64,000 nt of DNA from Erythroxylum novogranatense. Its lineage: Eukaryota > Streptophyta > Magnoliopsida > Malpighiales > Erythroxylaceae. Under the pieces are notes generated by a model. It saw only the letters and a list, made by a program, of their open reading frames with translations. It was not told where the DNA came from and searched no databases. Shown piece by piece: positions 21,083 to 34,878 of this stretch (position 1 is the first letter of the stretch; each line of letters starts with the position of its first letter). Position numbers and translations under genes: made by a program. The stretch is taken from NCBI GenBank assembly GCA_029891385.1, contig CM057233.1, positions 51,290,063 through 51,354,062 on the forward strand, read 5' to 3'.

Positions 21083-21780
21083 GACTTGAGGTACTCAAGG
21101 ATATCTTGGATACTGATTTTGTGCTTTGACTCCATTCCTTGTTGCCTTCCAGATGTCGCTCATAGGGTGGTGCTTGGGTACAGTTTGAGGTATTTGAAGG
21201 TAATTGAGTAGCCAATAAAGGATTCACCACTTCTGGAATAGCAGAAGAGATACCCATAGCCTCTTTTCATGATCATTACTTGGAAATCTCTGGCGTCGGA
21301 GTGAACATGTCATGAAGACTGTCTTCATGGACATATAGAGTAATGAGTCCTAAGACGAGACCCGATATCACTTGGGCTAGACTCAGTCTAGTGAGAGTTG
21401 ACACTTTGACCATACTCATAACCAAGTGGGGTATAGGATGGTGAAAGGACGAATTGCACGATAATTGTCTATGGAAAGGTTCGTGATCTGGTTCCTGATG
21501 AGCTCGGGTTTATTAGTCAAATCAATTACTTTCTGGTCAATTGGGGGTCATGATGTGTTGCTAGACGCCGCTCATGACTTTCTTAGATTAAGTGTTAATC
21601 TAAGTGGCCAACATAACCGGGAACCTAATGGGTCACACGCATAAGAGTGATTCGGAAATCTGTAAAATAGTTTTGGATAGTGATCCAATATCTGGAGAGC
21701 AATAGGATTAAATGGATTCCGATGAGATTGGGATATGTCCCGATGTGATCGCGACATCGACATTGCTGAAAAGGGTTTCC
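21083..21780 (+). repeat. 3' LTR of Copia-E, second part, truncated
   Basis: Resumes where the first part stopped and matches the 5' LTR up to about 9281. The last roughly 820 bp, with TATA box, donor and hairpin, are missing. It joins gypsy protease DNA at about 21781. Confidence 0.88.
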
Positions 21781-23411
21781 GCCAAATTCCACCTCCTTAA
21801 GGCTACAATCCAACTTCGCATGATATTTCTCCATAACGTCCATTCCAAGTATAACATCTAAGCATTTTAGGTCTAGAGGTAGTAAGTCCACTACCAGTCT
21901 AGCACCATCAATAAAGAGCTCACAACTTCTATATCCTTGACTTATTATCACATTCCTCCCTAAAGGGGTACTAACAATGAAATAGTTATCCAAAGGCATC
22001 GAATTCACACCATGTAATGCCATGCTTGCAGAAAAAAAAAAGAATGTGTGGAACTAGAATCAAGTAGTAAATACATTGTTGAATTAAATGATTGAGCCAT
22101 ACCCGTGACAACCTCAGGTGCGGCTATAACTTCCTCTCTGTTCCTGGCAAACACCCTTGCCTTTGCCTGATCCCTTGACCTTCCTGGAGGAATAGCCTTC
22201 TTTGTAGCTCTAGAACTGCTCACCTTAGTGACTGGCCTGGTTCCCACTATTTTTGCTCTCTTTGGGACGTGTAGCTGTGACCCCTCTTGCCTCAGTACCT
22301 GGGGATAGTCTCTAATCATATGTCCCTTCTGCCCACATCGAATGCATGCTCCAAGTAACTTGAAGCACTCTCCCTTGTGAAGTTTCCCATAATGCTCACA
22401 TTGGGGGTTTGTGTATTTACTCCTTCTTGTCCTTCCAGTGCCTCCTACATTTGAGGCTTGCCCTGAAACTGTCTTTGCCTGCTTGTTTATGGTAGAGCCA
22501 GCTCTTCCCACTTCACTTTGTATGTGGTAACTCCTTGAACTCCTCTCAGACATTGGAGCACTCATTCCCTTCTTAGAAGACTGCTCCATGTTCTTCCTCT
22601 TCCTGCTTACTTCATTCTTTATATTCTCTAGTTTTTCAGCCTAGAGTGCAACATATAGCAGTTGCTAGTAGTTACAGAAATTGTGGATCAAGACTTTCTC
22701 CTTGATCCCCAAATGGATACCTTCCTTAAACTTACGACAATTTTTTTTCTCATTCGCCATAATGATGGCCGCATATCGGCAGAGCTGGGTAAACTTCAGC
22801 TCATATTCACTCACCCTCATGTCCCTCTGTGTGAGATTCAGAAACTCCTTGGCCTTCTCTTGTACATAAACCTTAGAGAGGTACTTCTTCCTGAACAGTG
22901 CGACAAAATCTCTCCATGACAACACCGAAGGCATAACCTGATTGTGGGAGACTAATTACCACCAATGAAGTGTATCCCTTTACAGCAAGCTAACTGCATA
23001 ATCCAACTTCTCTTCATTGGAGCACTTCATTTGAAGCAGGACTCTCTCGGTCCTCTTCAACCATGCTTTGGCCTCTTCTGGATTTTTCGTATCATTGAAA
23101 TCCACAACTCCATACTTGCGGAGCTTATCATACTGCCCACTCCTATCCACTTGAGTTTGCATTAGAACTTGAGACCCTTCACCCGTGACGTAAGTGAAAT
23201 CCTAAGCAAAGGCTTGAAAGAATCACGGATCCATGCGGTTTGTTTAAGGCATAGGAGGAGGTGGTGGAGACACCTTATGTTGCACAGTAGGTGCCTCAGA
23301 ATTTAGAGCAAAATGTGTCCCCACAGCTTATGGGACATAGGATTCATCCGTGCTCCCTTGGCAAGAGCGAGATTGAGTCATAGCTCTTCGAGTTCTCTTT
23401 CGAGGCGGCAT
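21781..23411 (-). pseudogene. Ty3/gypsy gag-protease of copy A
   Basis: Minus strand from 23411: MPPRKRTRR, a proline-rich part, VDRSGQYDKLRKYGVVDF, the gag domain (RTERVLLQMKCSNEEKLDYA; FRKKYLSKVYVQEKAKEFL), a zinc knuckle near 22310-22345 (CIRCGQKGHMIRDYP, final Cys replaced by Tyr), then protease with LLDSSSTHSF where DSG is usual. Several in-frame stops lie in the first 130 codons and at 22640-22670, and a frameshift sits in an A run near 22030. The protease frame runs through the deletion junction into Copia-E LTR, giving a chimeric frame to 21625. Confidence 0.88.
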
Positions 23412-26400
23412 ACTAACTCCTTCAATTTGAAACCATATTAATTTATGCAAAACAATTTCAAATCATGTAAAACAATTAGAATCATATAAAACAATTTCAA
23501 ATCATGTGAAACAATTTAAAACAATGCATGTTCATTTCATGTCTTAACCTACCTATTTTGTGCCTGGGATACTCCTAAACCTAGTCTTACATCTAGACCT
23601 AAACTGTAGCGCCCCACTCTCGTAAGACACATTCTCGACAACCATGGTGATTTCCGAGTACGTACCCCGCGAGGTTGGCATGCTAGAAGTATCATTCAGT
23701 CAAAATTCATTACAAAACTTTTGTTTCTTTAAAACAAGGTACATGCAAGCGGAAATTACTAATCAAATTGGGCCCATTTCATTTAAAAACATTTCCATTT
23801 CCAAACTACAATCTTTACAGACATTAGTATTCAACCTTAAATTTTGGCCCATTTTAGATACAAAACACTTGAAGCCATAAAGTCATTTCATTACCAAATT
23901 GTTTACATACACTTTATACAATTCTTGCTGAACATAATTCAAAAATAAAAATCAATGAAGACATGTGTAGGTGCAAACTGATCCTGACCCCTAATCCATA
24001 TCAAACCTCTGTGGTTATACTCCATTTAGCCTAGCTGAATAATTCCTCAGAACCTGAAAAGTCACATTGCAATTTTTGATGTGTTTTGCAACTCAATGAG
24101 TGAACCATCATTGATGATTTCACCGGATTACGCATACACATCACATATATCAAAAATATTCATTCAAATCATATATCTATTCCTGATATTCATATAACAT
24201 GGCATCTCATGTGATCACACAATTCACGTAGCCACGTATAGCAACAGTTCATATCAATTTACACTCACTTCAGCTTTGCAAATCATTTAATGAGTTGCAA
24301 TCTTATAAGAATTCTATATGCATGAGACTCACATTCGTTCTTATTGTTGTGACTGAGTGCCTATCACATACTTATACAAATAATGGCCTATAGGCTCAGT
24401 CGGAACAGAATCACGGAGCATAGCTCTATGTGCACACACATATATCACGGAGCATAACTCAACGTGGAAGCGCTTCATACTGGCTACTCAAGTCACAATG
24501 TCTTTATCTGAGCATGCATTTTATGAAATGCATCAAATGCTGATTATGTCATATCAGAGAATCACATATGATGTTTAATTAGAAACTCATAATCATCGGA
24601 CCTAAGTCTGGCATTCAATATACGTTGAGAATTCACATATCATAAGGGGTTTCACATCAAATCGGAACACTTCCAATATATCAAAACTAAATATGGCATA
24701 TATGGCAATCACATAGGATGCTCAAACAAAACTCATAATCATCGGACCTAAGTCTGGCATTCAACTTTTATTGAGGATTTACATATCATACAGAATTTCA
24801 TAGCACTCAAAGCCACAATCAAAGCACTTCCAATACATTCCCGAATATTGATCTCCTCGGACAATTTAAAGTCCAGAATTCATAACAAATCGCAAATAGT
24901 TTAATAATGTTGGAAGTGTAAAAAAAATCAAATCATATCAATCCTAGGAAATCATCTAGGTTGATTCACAGTTCGCTCCAATAAGCTATTGCCTGGATGG
25001 TCCGGCAATGTCCGATTGGCATCCGATATGATCCTCTAAAATATACAAAACACATTCACAAATATCACATTTTTTCATAAATACACAAGTGGTTCTTTTA
25101 TGCACATCAATGTATAAAATGTACGCACAGTGCATGTTCAATGATAATTCCGGGGCACAATGACGCGATCCTTAGTGAAATCATTCATATATCAAAGCCC
25201 TCATTAATACCATGTATAATTACAATTGGATTGAACAAAACAATGTAAAACAATTTCATAACTTCATTGACCACTTTAGATTTTTCCTCTAATACACATA
25301 CGGGTCAACTTTCCATGCTAAATCGGATAAAGTAAATGACCAAATTAGACAAAACTTCCTTTTGTAAAGTTTTTCTCCCATTTCTTATCTTTCTAATGAA
25401 ACCATAATCATTTAATTTGGTTCAGTATACGAAGAGATATACTCAAAATATTTCAGATGGTTCATAAGTTTTAACAGAATTCTTATCTCACTTCCAACCA
25501 AAAATTGAAAACCTTAGAGACATAATTAAAACTCCATTTCTTCACAAAAGTTGTATCCCTATATCTCTAGGTTACAAAGAATTAAAAATTACCTCATTTG
25601 GACATCTACAATAAAGTTATGGTCAAAGTACTAAAGTATGTTCGAGCTGTCAAGGGAGGGACCTCCCGCGGCGAGGACAAAATGTGAAGTCGCGACGTAC
25701 AGCCGAGAAATAAGTTTTTTTCGGGATTTTCTTGCAACGGTCGCCGCGAAGAGCTCAAGAGTGAGTCACATGTTGTGACGTACAAAAAAGAATGAGTCGC
25801 GATGAGAACAAAAATGGAGGCCGCGACGTACCAAAGGAATGAGCCGCGACTAGCTCAAAGGTGCATTTCACATCGCGACGTAAAAAAAAGAATGAGTCGT
25901 GGCAAGAACAAAAATGGAGGCCGCGACGTACGAAAGGAATGAGCTGCAACGAGCTCAAAGGAGTATTTCACGTTGCGACGTACAAAAAAGAATGAGTCGT
26001 AGCGAGAACAAAAATGGAGGTCGCGACGTACGAAAGGAATGAGCCGCGACGAGCTCAAAGGTGCATTTCACGTCGCGACGTACAAAAAAAAAAGAGTCGC
26101 GACGTCTGGTTATTGAAACTCGTCTTCCCCAGTTTTCCTCTTAACATTGTCTGCATTCCTATGTTTATTCTCACATCAATTAACTCAATAACATTCAAAC
26201 AATTCTTCTAACTCATTTTTAGCTCATCAATACACATACAATTCAAAAATCCAATATTCATACTTAAACACCACAATCCAATTCTCATACATGCAAATTC
26301 CAAGTTTTTGCATTTTTCCCACATTCACAAATTCAACTCCTCCTCTAAGGCATTTAACACATGCATTCACCGAAACTCTACTGCTTTACCTTCTCATGCA

Positions 26401-27051
26401 CAACTTCGTTACCAATCACTCGAGCATCATCAGACTTATCCCATTCATTTCTATGAACACTAAAATATCCATGCATGTACCGTGGGAAATAGACCATATA
26501 GTCACTGAATTGCATGAAAACAACACTTACTTGGTTCAACTCCAATTGGAACAATGAAATCGAATCCGAAGTACAGAGACCATACCAGTTTGTTCGGTGA
26601 TGAAGAACAACGAAGAACACACATTACAGAGACACATTTCTAACTCAAAACATAATGATACGTGTATTTCTTGCATGCCCGACACTTGTTTCCATTGCAT
26701 GTCTTCTACTTGTCCACTAAATAAGCTACCATTTGTCTTATAGCTATAGGTCCACATGTCACACAGAATTTTATCCACTTGTCACTCTACCATTGGCCCA
26801 TAAATCAATATTTTTCTAAATTTCACCAAAATTCTAAAATACCCGAAATATTATTAAAATTGCCAAATCACATTTTAATTGCATTAATAACTCAATTATA
26901 CCCGGAAATGTCAAAGAATGCATGTACAATTATATGAATGTGCAAAAATGTGCATGTCAAATTTAGCATAAACATGAATTGTACTTTCTGATTTCTCAAT
27001 AATTCTCGTAATTCATAATTTTAGCCCTCACATGAGTAACGGGATGTTACC
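23412..27051 (-). other. Leader of gypsy copy A
   Basis: About 3.6 kb without a convincing gene between PBS and gag. It holds a short ACAATTT(C/A)AAATCATG-type repeat (23450-23530), AT-rich sequence, and the 100-bp tandem array at about 25680-26106. Colinear with 55274-58710 in copy B. Confidence 0.75.
25680..26106 (-). repeat. 100-bp tandem repeat array in gypsy A leader
   Basis: The landmark AAAATGGAGG recurs at 25811, 25911 and 26011, exactly 100 bases apart. Each 100-bp unit is two related units of about 50 bp, each with CGCGACGTAC and GCGACGAG-type words, in an otherwise AT-rich leader. Repeated open frames over the array (for example 25755-25958) are by-products of the period. Confidence 0.85.
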
Positions 27052-27069
27052 CTAGTCTCTCTGATACCA
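27052..27069 (-). promoter_or_regulatory. Primer-binding site of gypsy copy A
   Basis: The minus strand reads TGGTATCAGAGAGACTAG, five bases after the LTR end at 27075; initiator tRNA-Met type. Copy B has lost the corresponding site. Confidence 0.85.
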
Positions 27070-27074
27070 TAACA

Positions 27075-29763
27075 TGTTGGGCCCTATTTTTGGAGCCCAA
27101 TGTCGAGGTCGTGAGAGTGTGAGTGTGGAGGAAGACTGGGGATTTGAAACCAAAACCTTTTGGAAGCAAGGCGGGGTTCGCTGCGACGAACATATGGGAG
27201 AAATCTAGCATGTTCGCTTCGGGTTAATTACGTCACAACAAAAAATTGTAGTTTGCCACGGCAAACGTTGGAAAATATCTTCGTCTTGGCGAAACTAGTT
27301 GAAACAGAACCCAAAGCCCTTCACAATCCACCTTATTTAATGCAACTTAAAATCTTTCAACCAACCTCATTTATTCAATCTCAAGGGCAAAATACACATA
27401 AAATGTAAGCAACTTTTCTGATCTTTAATCTCATTTCTAAATCAAAATACCTTGGAACAATAAAAACCATGAGCAAAATGAAATATTTTCCATTAATATC
27501 AAAAGATAAGAGTTCTTTAATGGGCATTTCGAGCCACAATACATCATAATCCAAAAAATACCAAGTTTACATAAATTAGAAAAACTCAAAATGCAACTAA
27601 AGTCTTGTTTTACAAAACTAGCGTAAAACATAAAAACATTGCAAAAGTGGATTGATACCTCAACCTTTGGTTACTCGATCTCATGCTCTTTACTTGAAGA
27701 TGAGACATATAAGGGGGTGAGCTTAAAGTTCGTGGGTAATAGTTTATAAAGGAAAAAAAGAAAAACTTTTGAAATGTTCATTTTTCAATAAAAAATCTAA
27801 TTGAATTCATAAAACGTATTGTTCTCAAATTCTTAACTAACATTCACATATTTCAAATCATGTATGCATCAAGCTTCTTAATATATCATAAGCACATAAA
27901 CACATAAGCACAATATAATGGCTTGGGTAAATCTATGAACATGACAAACTACACTTTCCATATAATGGTCCTGTGTAGTCGTAAATTTGACGCACTATCG
28001 TAATTTCACATAGTGGTTTTACGTAGCCGTAAACTTGAGGGAGTCAATGAAGGAACTCCGTGCCACTAGCAGGTAGGTGGGAGAAGCCTTTAACTTGGTC
28101 AACGTGCACATGACATTTTTGAAAGGATTACACCAAGCCTAGATATCATGTAATTCATGAATTGAAAATATTTAGCCCATATGGCACATTTTCGAAACTT
28201 GTTCTTCATGAACATGAGATATTTCGAAAATTATTTTTGAAAACCTAAATTTATAAACATTTATCTTTTCAAAAAGAATCATTTTCAAAGTCTTTTCATA
28301 AATCATCAGTACAATTCATGTATCAAATATATAACAATTTCACAATCTATTCAAGAAGCAATAAATGCAACATCTATGGTGCAATTGAAATCATTAAACT
28401 TACTTGATTTAAAGAAAATATTTAGTGGCTTATTTATTCTATTTTAAACATGTACCCACCTTGCATTCTTCGCTTAAGAAATTAGCTTAAGGATGTCTTT
28501 CCTCTTGCTCCTCTTGCCTCTCTTGATCCCTTCTTGATTTCCTTTAAAAATAACAAAATCCCAATTTAATAGGAATTCTAATTTGAGAATCCTAAGAAAA
28601 TACATTCACTAAAATGATTTTAGAGTATTTAAACCCATGCATTTCCTAAGCTTCATGAACCAAAACCCTTCCATAAATCCAAACCTTCAGGTCAATTTTC
28701 CATGATCATTCTAATAAAGTAAATGAAGAAATTTGATAATATTTTCTTCTATAAAAAAGTTCCTCATTGTCTTAAGTTTCTGGTGACACTAAAATCATTC
28801 AATTTGGTTCAGTACTCTAAAAGTTACACCACAAATATTTTCGGGTTATTCTTATACTAAAATAACATTTTTTGTTCAATTTCCATTCAAAAATTCAAAT
28901 CTTTAGAGACTGAATTAGAACTCCATTTTATCATACAATTTGTAGGCTATGTCTCTAGTTTACTCCAAATTAAAAATAACTCCATTTGAATAACTACACA
29001 AAAATTTATGCCTAACATACCAAAGCATGTTCTGTGTAGGAAAGTTGACTTCGCCGCGACAAAACTCAGAAGTTCGCCGCAGCGAACATTCACAAAAATC
29101 TACTTCGAGAATAGGTTTTGCTACATTTTCCATCTTCTTACTTCCCACATTTCACATATAACCTATCTTAAACCTAAACCATTTCTTCTACTTCATTTTC
29201 CACTTCATTTCAACCCTATATCATTTACAAATACATCATGGTCTATCTTTGATCATTAACCCTAAAAGAGAACATTTGCCTATATCATTCATCAACAATT
29301 TTCTACACACATTCAACTTCATTTGAGTTTCATTTAACCAAACCCATGAAATTTAAAACATAACTTAAACTTACTTGTTGAAGTTTCAAATTCTTCAATG
29401 TCTTCAAGAATCTCCAACACACTAGCTTTTCTCTTCTTTTTCTCCTCTCTCTCTTTTTCTCTCTCCAATTCTCGTGCTTCTCTCTTCTAAAACAAGACAA
29501 CAATTTTTCTTCTTCTACTTTATATTTTTAATAATCATAAAATGTCCCTTTTGCTTTCTAATATAAGCCTTATGTCTTTTCACCTTAAGTGACTTGCCAA
29601 TTTTGCCCTCGATACATTCTTATAACATTAATACTTTAATTCCATCAATCTATGCAATAAATCCTCCCAACATTGACATAATAATTAAACTCCAAATAAA
29701 ATCTATCAAGACCCCAAAATTAATTCAAATCATGTTTAATAAAAAAAAATTCAGGGCTCAACA
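27075..29763 (-). repeat. Middle LTR of Gypsy-AB (2689 bp)
   Basis: TGTTGGGCCC...GGGCTCAACA on the plus strand. A PBS lies on the left and a polypurine tract on the right, so it is shared by both copies. No TSD surrounds it separately. Confidence 0.9.
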
Positions 29764-30854
29764 TTTCTCGCCCTCTTAAAAAAATTTTGTCTTCGAAGTT
29801 ATTACCCGAGTCATCGAAAAGGGGTGACTACTTCTCTTTTATAGCTTCCAATGGCTCCCACGTGGCCACTTTCATAGAATGGTTTCTCCACAGGACTTTG
29901 ACAAATTGAATTGTTTTGTTCCTGAGGACCTTTTCCTTGGTGTCCTAAATCTAAACTAGAGTCTCCTCATAACTCAGATCATCTCTCAACTGAACCTCAG
30001 TGGTCTGAATGATGTTGGAGGGATCCAATCTATACCTCCTCAACATGAAAACAATAAAAATATCATGTATTTGAGACAATTCCTATGATAGTGCCAACCA
30101 GTAGGCAAGTGATCCAATCCTCTCAACAATCTCGTAAGGACCCACATATGTTGGGCTCAATTTGCCCTTCTTGTCAAATCTCATTACTCCTTTCAAAGGA
30201 GATGTCTTAAGAAAACTTTGTCACCCACTTCGTACTCCATCTCCTTTCGGTGTGCATCAGTGTAGCTTTTCATTCTATCCAAAGCTACCTTAAGCCATTG
30301 TTTAACTATGTTGACCTTGTCCACTATCATCTGATGTAACTCTCTCCATCTCAGTTTCCTTGCTCCTTCTTCATCCCAACATATTGGAGTTCTACACCTC
30401 CTTCCATAGAGTGCTTCATAAGGAGCCATCTGAATAATCGAATGGTACGAATTATTATAAGTAAATTCGACCAATGGCAAATGTCCATCCTAAGCTCCTT
30501 TGAAATCCATCATGTATGCCTTAAGCATTCCCTTAAGGGTCTGAATGGTCCTCTCAGATTGACAATCTGTCTAAGGATGAAAAACAATGCTAAAATTCAA
30601 TTTAGTTCTCAGAGCCTCTTGTAAGCTTCCCTAGAATCTTGAAGTAAACCGAGGATCTCTGTCAGAAACTATATAATCTGGAATCCCATATAATCTTAAT
30701 ATCTCATCAATATACTTATTTTCTAGCACATGTAGGGAATCAGTTTGTTTGATTGCTAGAAAATGGGCTAACTTCGTCAAACGATTAACAATAACCTATA
30801 TGGCATCATGCTTCCTATTGGTCTTAGCAAAACCGTCAGAAAATCCATGGTTAC
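29764..30854 (-). pseudogene. Ty3/gypsy integrase core and C-terminus, copy B
   Basis: The clearest frame is 30193-30480 (minus): [38 protein letters not shown] and EMEYEVGDKVFL, the end of the catalytic core and the GPF-like C-terminal region of plant gypsy integrases. Stops and frameshifts surround it. The adjoining upstream part, with the zinc finger, lies at 51798-52218 because element C split the gene at 30854/51793. The polypurine tract is at 29764-29778. Non-functional. Confidence 0.88.
30850..30854. repeat. Left TSD GTTAC of element C
   Basis: GTTAC here and at 51793-51797. The undisturbed site is visible in copy A near 7570. Confidence 0.9.
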
Positions 30855-33800
30855 TATTGGAACCCCTCCCCGATGAGTCGCGTGCCCGACGTCCTACGTG
30901 ACATCTGGACGCGCATCTCATGAGGGAGGAATTCCTCACCACGAAAGAAACCTCAAATTGAACTTATTTAACGTCATCCGAACAAAGCTTGATAAGTTCA
31001 CCTTATTTATAACCCAATAAAATTTCTCTGCTTAGGGCCCATAAATAAATCCTAATCCTAAGCTAAAATGAAATTTCATATCCCTCGATCAATTAGAATC
31101 AGAAATCGCCTCAATCGGATCTCTATAGCTCACAAAATCACCCGAAAACGGAATTACATTCAAAACCGTCACGTAATTGACTCTTTTTAACATCATCCGT
31201 AAAGTCCGACCAAACCCGTCACTCTCATTTTACTAAAAAGGGGTTAAAAAAAATTTCAAATCCAACGCTTCAAAAATCATGAAAATCGGAGGTCAAACAG
31301 AGGAGAAACGAATAAAAATAGGAAACGGGGTTTAATTTCTCCAAATTGAAAATTCAACTCTTAAAACTAATGAAAACTTCTCTAACTTTAAACTTTAATA
31401 ACTTTTCACCCCGAAATCGAAATTTCATAAATTTAGTGTCAATGAAAAGATAAAAGGAAGCTCTACTACTTCCTAGAAGGGTTTAAAAACTACTTTAGCC
31501 ATTAAGAGGGTTAAAATTTGCTTTAAAGTTGCTGCCACTAAAAATGTCAATTTCCCAACACAATACCAAGAATTTGAGAATTCATATCTTTTAGCACACA
31601 AGTATAAAAATGACACATTTTACCTCATTGGAAAGATAAGAAGATTACCTACAAGTTTCATGAAGGAAACAAAAACCATTTCAATCATTTAAAGGGGTAA
31701 AAACTCTCTCAAAGTTTTAGCCTAAGTGAAAATCAATGGAACAGTAATTTAGCCTAATGAACAGTAACTGTCAACATTCCCAAACTCATATCTTTTTATT
31801 CCTAACTCCAATAATTACAAATGATACCTCATAGGAAAGGGAAAAAGATAATCTACATGTTCTATGCAGGATGGAAAAACCAAAACAAGCTCTAAAGTGG
31901 TGAAAAACCCTCCCAAAGGTTCTGTCCAAAATTGCCAAATGAACAGTAACTGAACTAAGTCTAATTCCCATAACTTTTTACTCCTAACTCGAAATAAGGC
32001 ATGGAATACCTCAATATAAAGAAGAAAGGATTATCTACATTTTCATGAAGAAAGCAAAAACCAGATTAGCCTCCAAGAGGGTGAAAAAGCCTTCTAAATG
32101 TGCTGCAAAATTTCAGACCTCATCAACAGCGGCTGAAATCTTTTAGCTCTCATAACTTTTTGATCTTAAGTCTAAATGTGGCAAACTTTATGTCATTGGA
32201 AAGATATAAACATGTTCTAAATTCTTCAAGAAGACCACCCAAACTAATTCAATCTCTAAAGTGTTCTAAAACCTAAGTGAAGTTGCTGCCCAATTTTAGG
32301 AAAAATTGGACAGCATCTCCCCTATTATGCAACTAACCATAATCTTCAATTCAATTCAACAACCTGCATAAAAATTCATTCTTCCAACTTCCATAACACA
32401 ACTCAAACCCAATTACCCCAACTCCAAACAAAATATACTTCAAAGGCAGTAGCACACTCCTAGGATTCTAATTGTTTCCAAAACATCAATTAATATAACT
32501 TAACTCTTTCTTTTGTCCAATGAACCCATTTCATGCTACATTTGAGAAAACATTACATAAGATACATTTCAATATTCAAAATTCTTACATTTACATGGAA
32601 ACAAGTCAATACAAAGTCTCAAGGCATTCTAGCCTGAATACATCGAAAGTAGCAAAATTCAAAATACAAAGAGAACCATTTCTCCACAATACAACCTAAA
32701 GCATTGTTTTCTCAATTATAACTTCAAAAGCAAAATGCATCGGAGTATTTCTTCAATCCCGATGCAATGACTCGGTTTCTTGCTCGATGCCTGTGGAGGG
32801 AAAGATGGGGTGTGAGCACGACGGCTCAGTGGGTAACAACTTAATAAACGAGAAATAAACAAAAATCATCATTATGCATTCATTCATTTTCAAAACAATG
32901 TTACGTTAATCATTTTTACTTTTCAAATCTTTTCACAGAATTTATCACTTCAATGAATTTACACATTTAACACATCACAAGACAACATAACATTTCACAA
33001 ATTCACAAACAAAGTGGTTCGGGTGGATCTGAAATAGAATGTACTACACATTTTCACGAAGCGGTCATGTGTAGCTGTGACGGATAGGAGTCCTTGAGAG
33101 GAAACTCCACAGCCACTAGCGGGTAGGCGGGAGAAGCCTATGGGTAGACAGGTGCACCTGACTCAGACTGGACCACCACAAACCCAAAGAAAGCTCATAA
33201 TTCACACAATTCGAAATTATTAACCGTAACTAGCCATTTCAAAATCACTTTCGCATGATTGGACCAAACTAGCAAATCTTTTTCGAAATCACACATTCAA
33301 GTCTTTTCACATAACAAAACATTATGCAAATGATTCCTCACATAATTTACAATCAGAATACATCACATACAAGTGAAAGACATAGCAAAGAATAGTTCAT
33401 ACAAACATTCTAAGACATTAGAAAACATCAATTTGCCAAAATCACATAATCAATCTTTTTCACTTATTAAATCATTTCGCCATCGTTTCCAACATAAATT
33501 TACATTCAAGAAACATCACGTACAAGTTTAAATTCTCACAAAGAAATATTAATGGAAACTTTTTAAATCATTAGAAAGCATTAATTTGCATTTATTCTAA
33601 AAATGTTAAATTGCCTATTAACTCAATTATTAAGGAATCACCTACCTTAATTCCTTGAGCTCTAGGATTGATTAATTTGCCTCTCCTCAACTTCCAATGG
33701 CCTCTCTAGACCTTCATTAAGCATAATAATCCCATAAGCATAAGAGATAGCAAAATTCATAATCCTTAGGGAGAGAAAACATGAATTAACACCTATTTAA

Positions 33801-34636
33801 CTTTACCCATAACTTAACTAAGCTTTTAGCATCAAAACCCATCCATAAAATCATAAATTTCAAAATTTTTCTTACCTTAGAGAGAGACCCACGAATTTTC
33901 TTCTTGCTTCTAATGGAAGTTTAATCCCTTCCTTTCCATTTTCTTCTTAAAACAAGCCCTTAAATCCTCCTTTCTAAAGCAATAAATCAACAAGCCCTTA
34001 CTTCTCTTCTTCTTCTTCTTCTTCTCCTTATCTCATGGCCGAATGTCTCCCTCTTGTTTTCTCCTTGGTGAATGTCGTAAGTTTCCATCTCTAATGACTT
34101 AAGGGACTTTGTTTCTTACTTATAAACCTAAGCTAATACTACGTAGTTTTGATCAAGTCTCTTCTTATAAGTCAAATTCCTCACTTATACGGCTACACTC
34201 ATCCAATTCCTTCCTTAATTCCTTAAAATTTCGTAACCTACTCTTCATTTCATACGGCCACTTCACCCATTTACTTCATGTCTTCTTGTTTTAATAAAAC
34301 TCTTCTATTCCTTACAAAATCCGTGGCTCTTCCCTTCACCATACGTTTACTCCTCATTTATTCCATTTAAAATTTCATTCTCTTTCATTTAATGCAATTT
34401 AAAAGGAATAAAAGCCCACTTTATAAACCTTAAGCTTTAATAACCTAAGCACGCTTCCTACTTTAACCCTACACCAACTCAAGTCTTTAATTCTAACAAT
34501 TTATCAAATTTCAAATTTTAACTAAATCCCTCCAATTAATTTATATTAACCCCCAAATTAATCTAACTAAAAGGAATTATCAATCTAAACCTCAAAATAA
34601 AAAAAAATCATGCTTAATGCAAATCGGGGCCCAACA
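30855..34636 (-). repeat. 3' LTR of element C (3782 bp)
   Basis: Plus-strand ends TATTGG (mutated TGTTGG) and GGGCCCAACA. In the first 235 bases I count nine differences from the right LTR, mostly C/T or G/A. It contains a run of CTT units near 34000-34030 and a donor-like AAG/GTAAGA on the minus strand near 33875. No gene. Confidence 0.92.
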
Positions 34637-34878
34637 TTTCTCCCCCCCTTAAAAGAATTTCGTTCTCGAAATTCTTATCGGATTTATTAGGAGTGCAGGA
34701 TGCTTCTCCATTTCTCATTTAACTTCATCAATCAAAAACTTTCTTTCAATGAATGGCATTCAGTAGACTCACTCGGTCATTCAATTTGTGGTTGGTCATT
34801 CACTTTCTTAACTAGTTCCTCCTAACGCTTCAGGTCACTCACAATTTCCACTTCCTGTGTCGATAACACCCTAATCCT
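34637..34878 (-). other. Element C internal region, left part with polypurine tract
   Basis: The minus-strand polypurine tract AAGGGGGGGAGAAA (34637-34650) adjoins the LTR. The rest is 230 bases with no clear frame, cut by Copia-D at 34879. Confidence 0.75.
34874..34878. repeat. Left TSD ATCCT of Copia-D
   Basis: ATCCT here and at 44542-44546 directly after the right LTR. Confidence 0.9.

Larger units (their letters stand above)
7995..21780 (+). mobile_element. Copia-E: Ty1/copia element nested in gypsy copy A
   Basis: Order: 5' LTR (7995-10102), PBS, leader, gag, integrase, RT, RNase H, polypurine tract, 3' LTR (18532 onward). It contains Gypsy-F within RT and a solo LTR within its 3' LTR. 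About 820 bp of the 3' LTR and about 1.4 kb of adjoining gypsy DNA are missing, so it ends at a deletion junction. Close relative of Copia-D, but its LTR starts about 113 bp further out. Confidence 0.9.

Noticed and set aside
25755..26058. Overlapping 67-codon minus-strand frames of similar sequence
   Set aside because: They are read-throughs of the 100-bp tandem array; repeated protein similarity follows from the DNA repeat, with no start context or family match.
27075..29763. Independent insertion of copy B into a copy A LTR
   Set aside because: No TSD or broken LTR at the middle LTR; a single shared LTR with one outer TSD pair fits recombination better.
34003..34030. CTT run as a functional pyrimidine element
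   Set aside because: Simple microsatellite present in both LTRs; no further evidence.
34109..34294. 61-codon frame repeated at 51265-51450
   Set aside because: It repeats only because both lie in the two LTRs of element C; no protein family resemblance.
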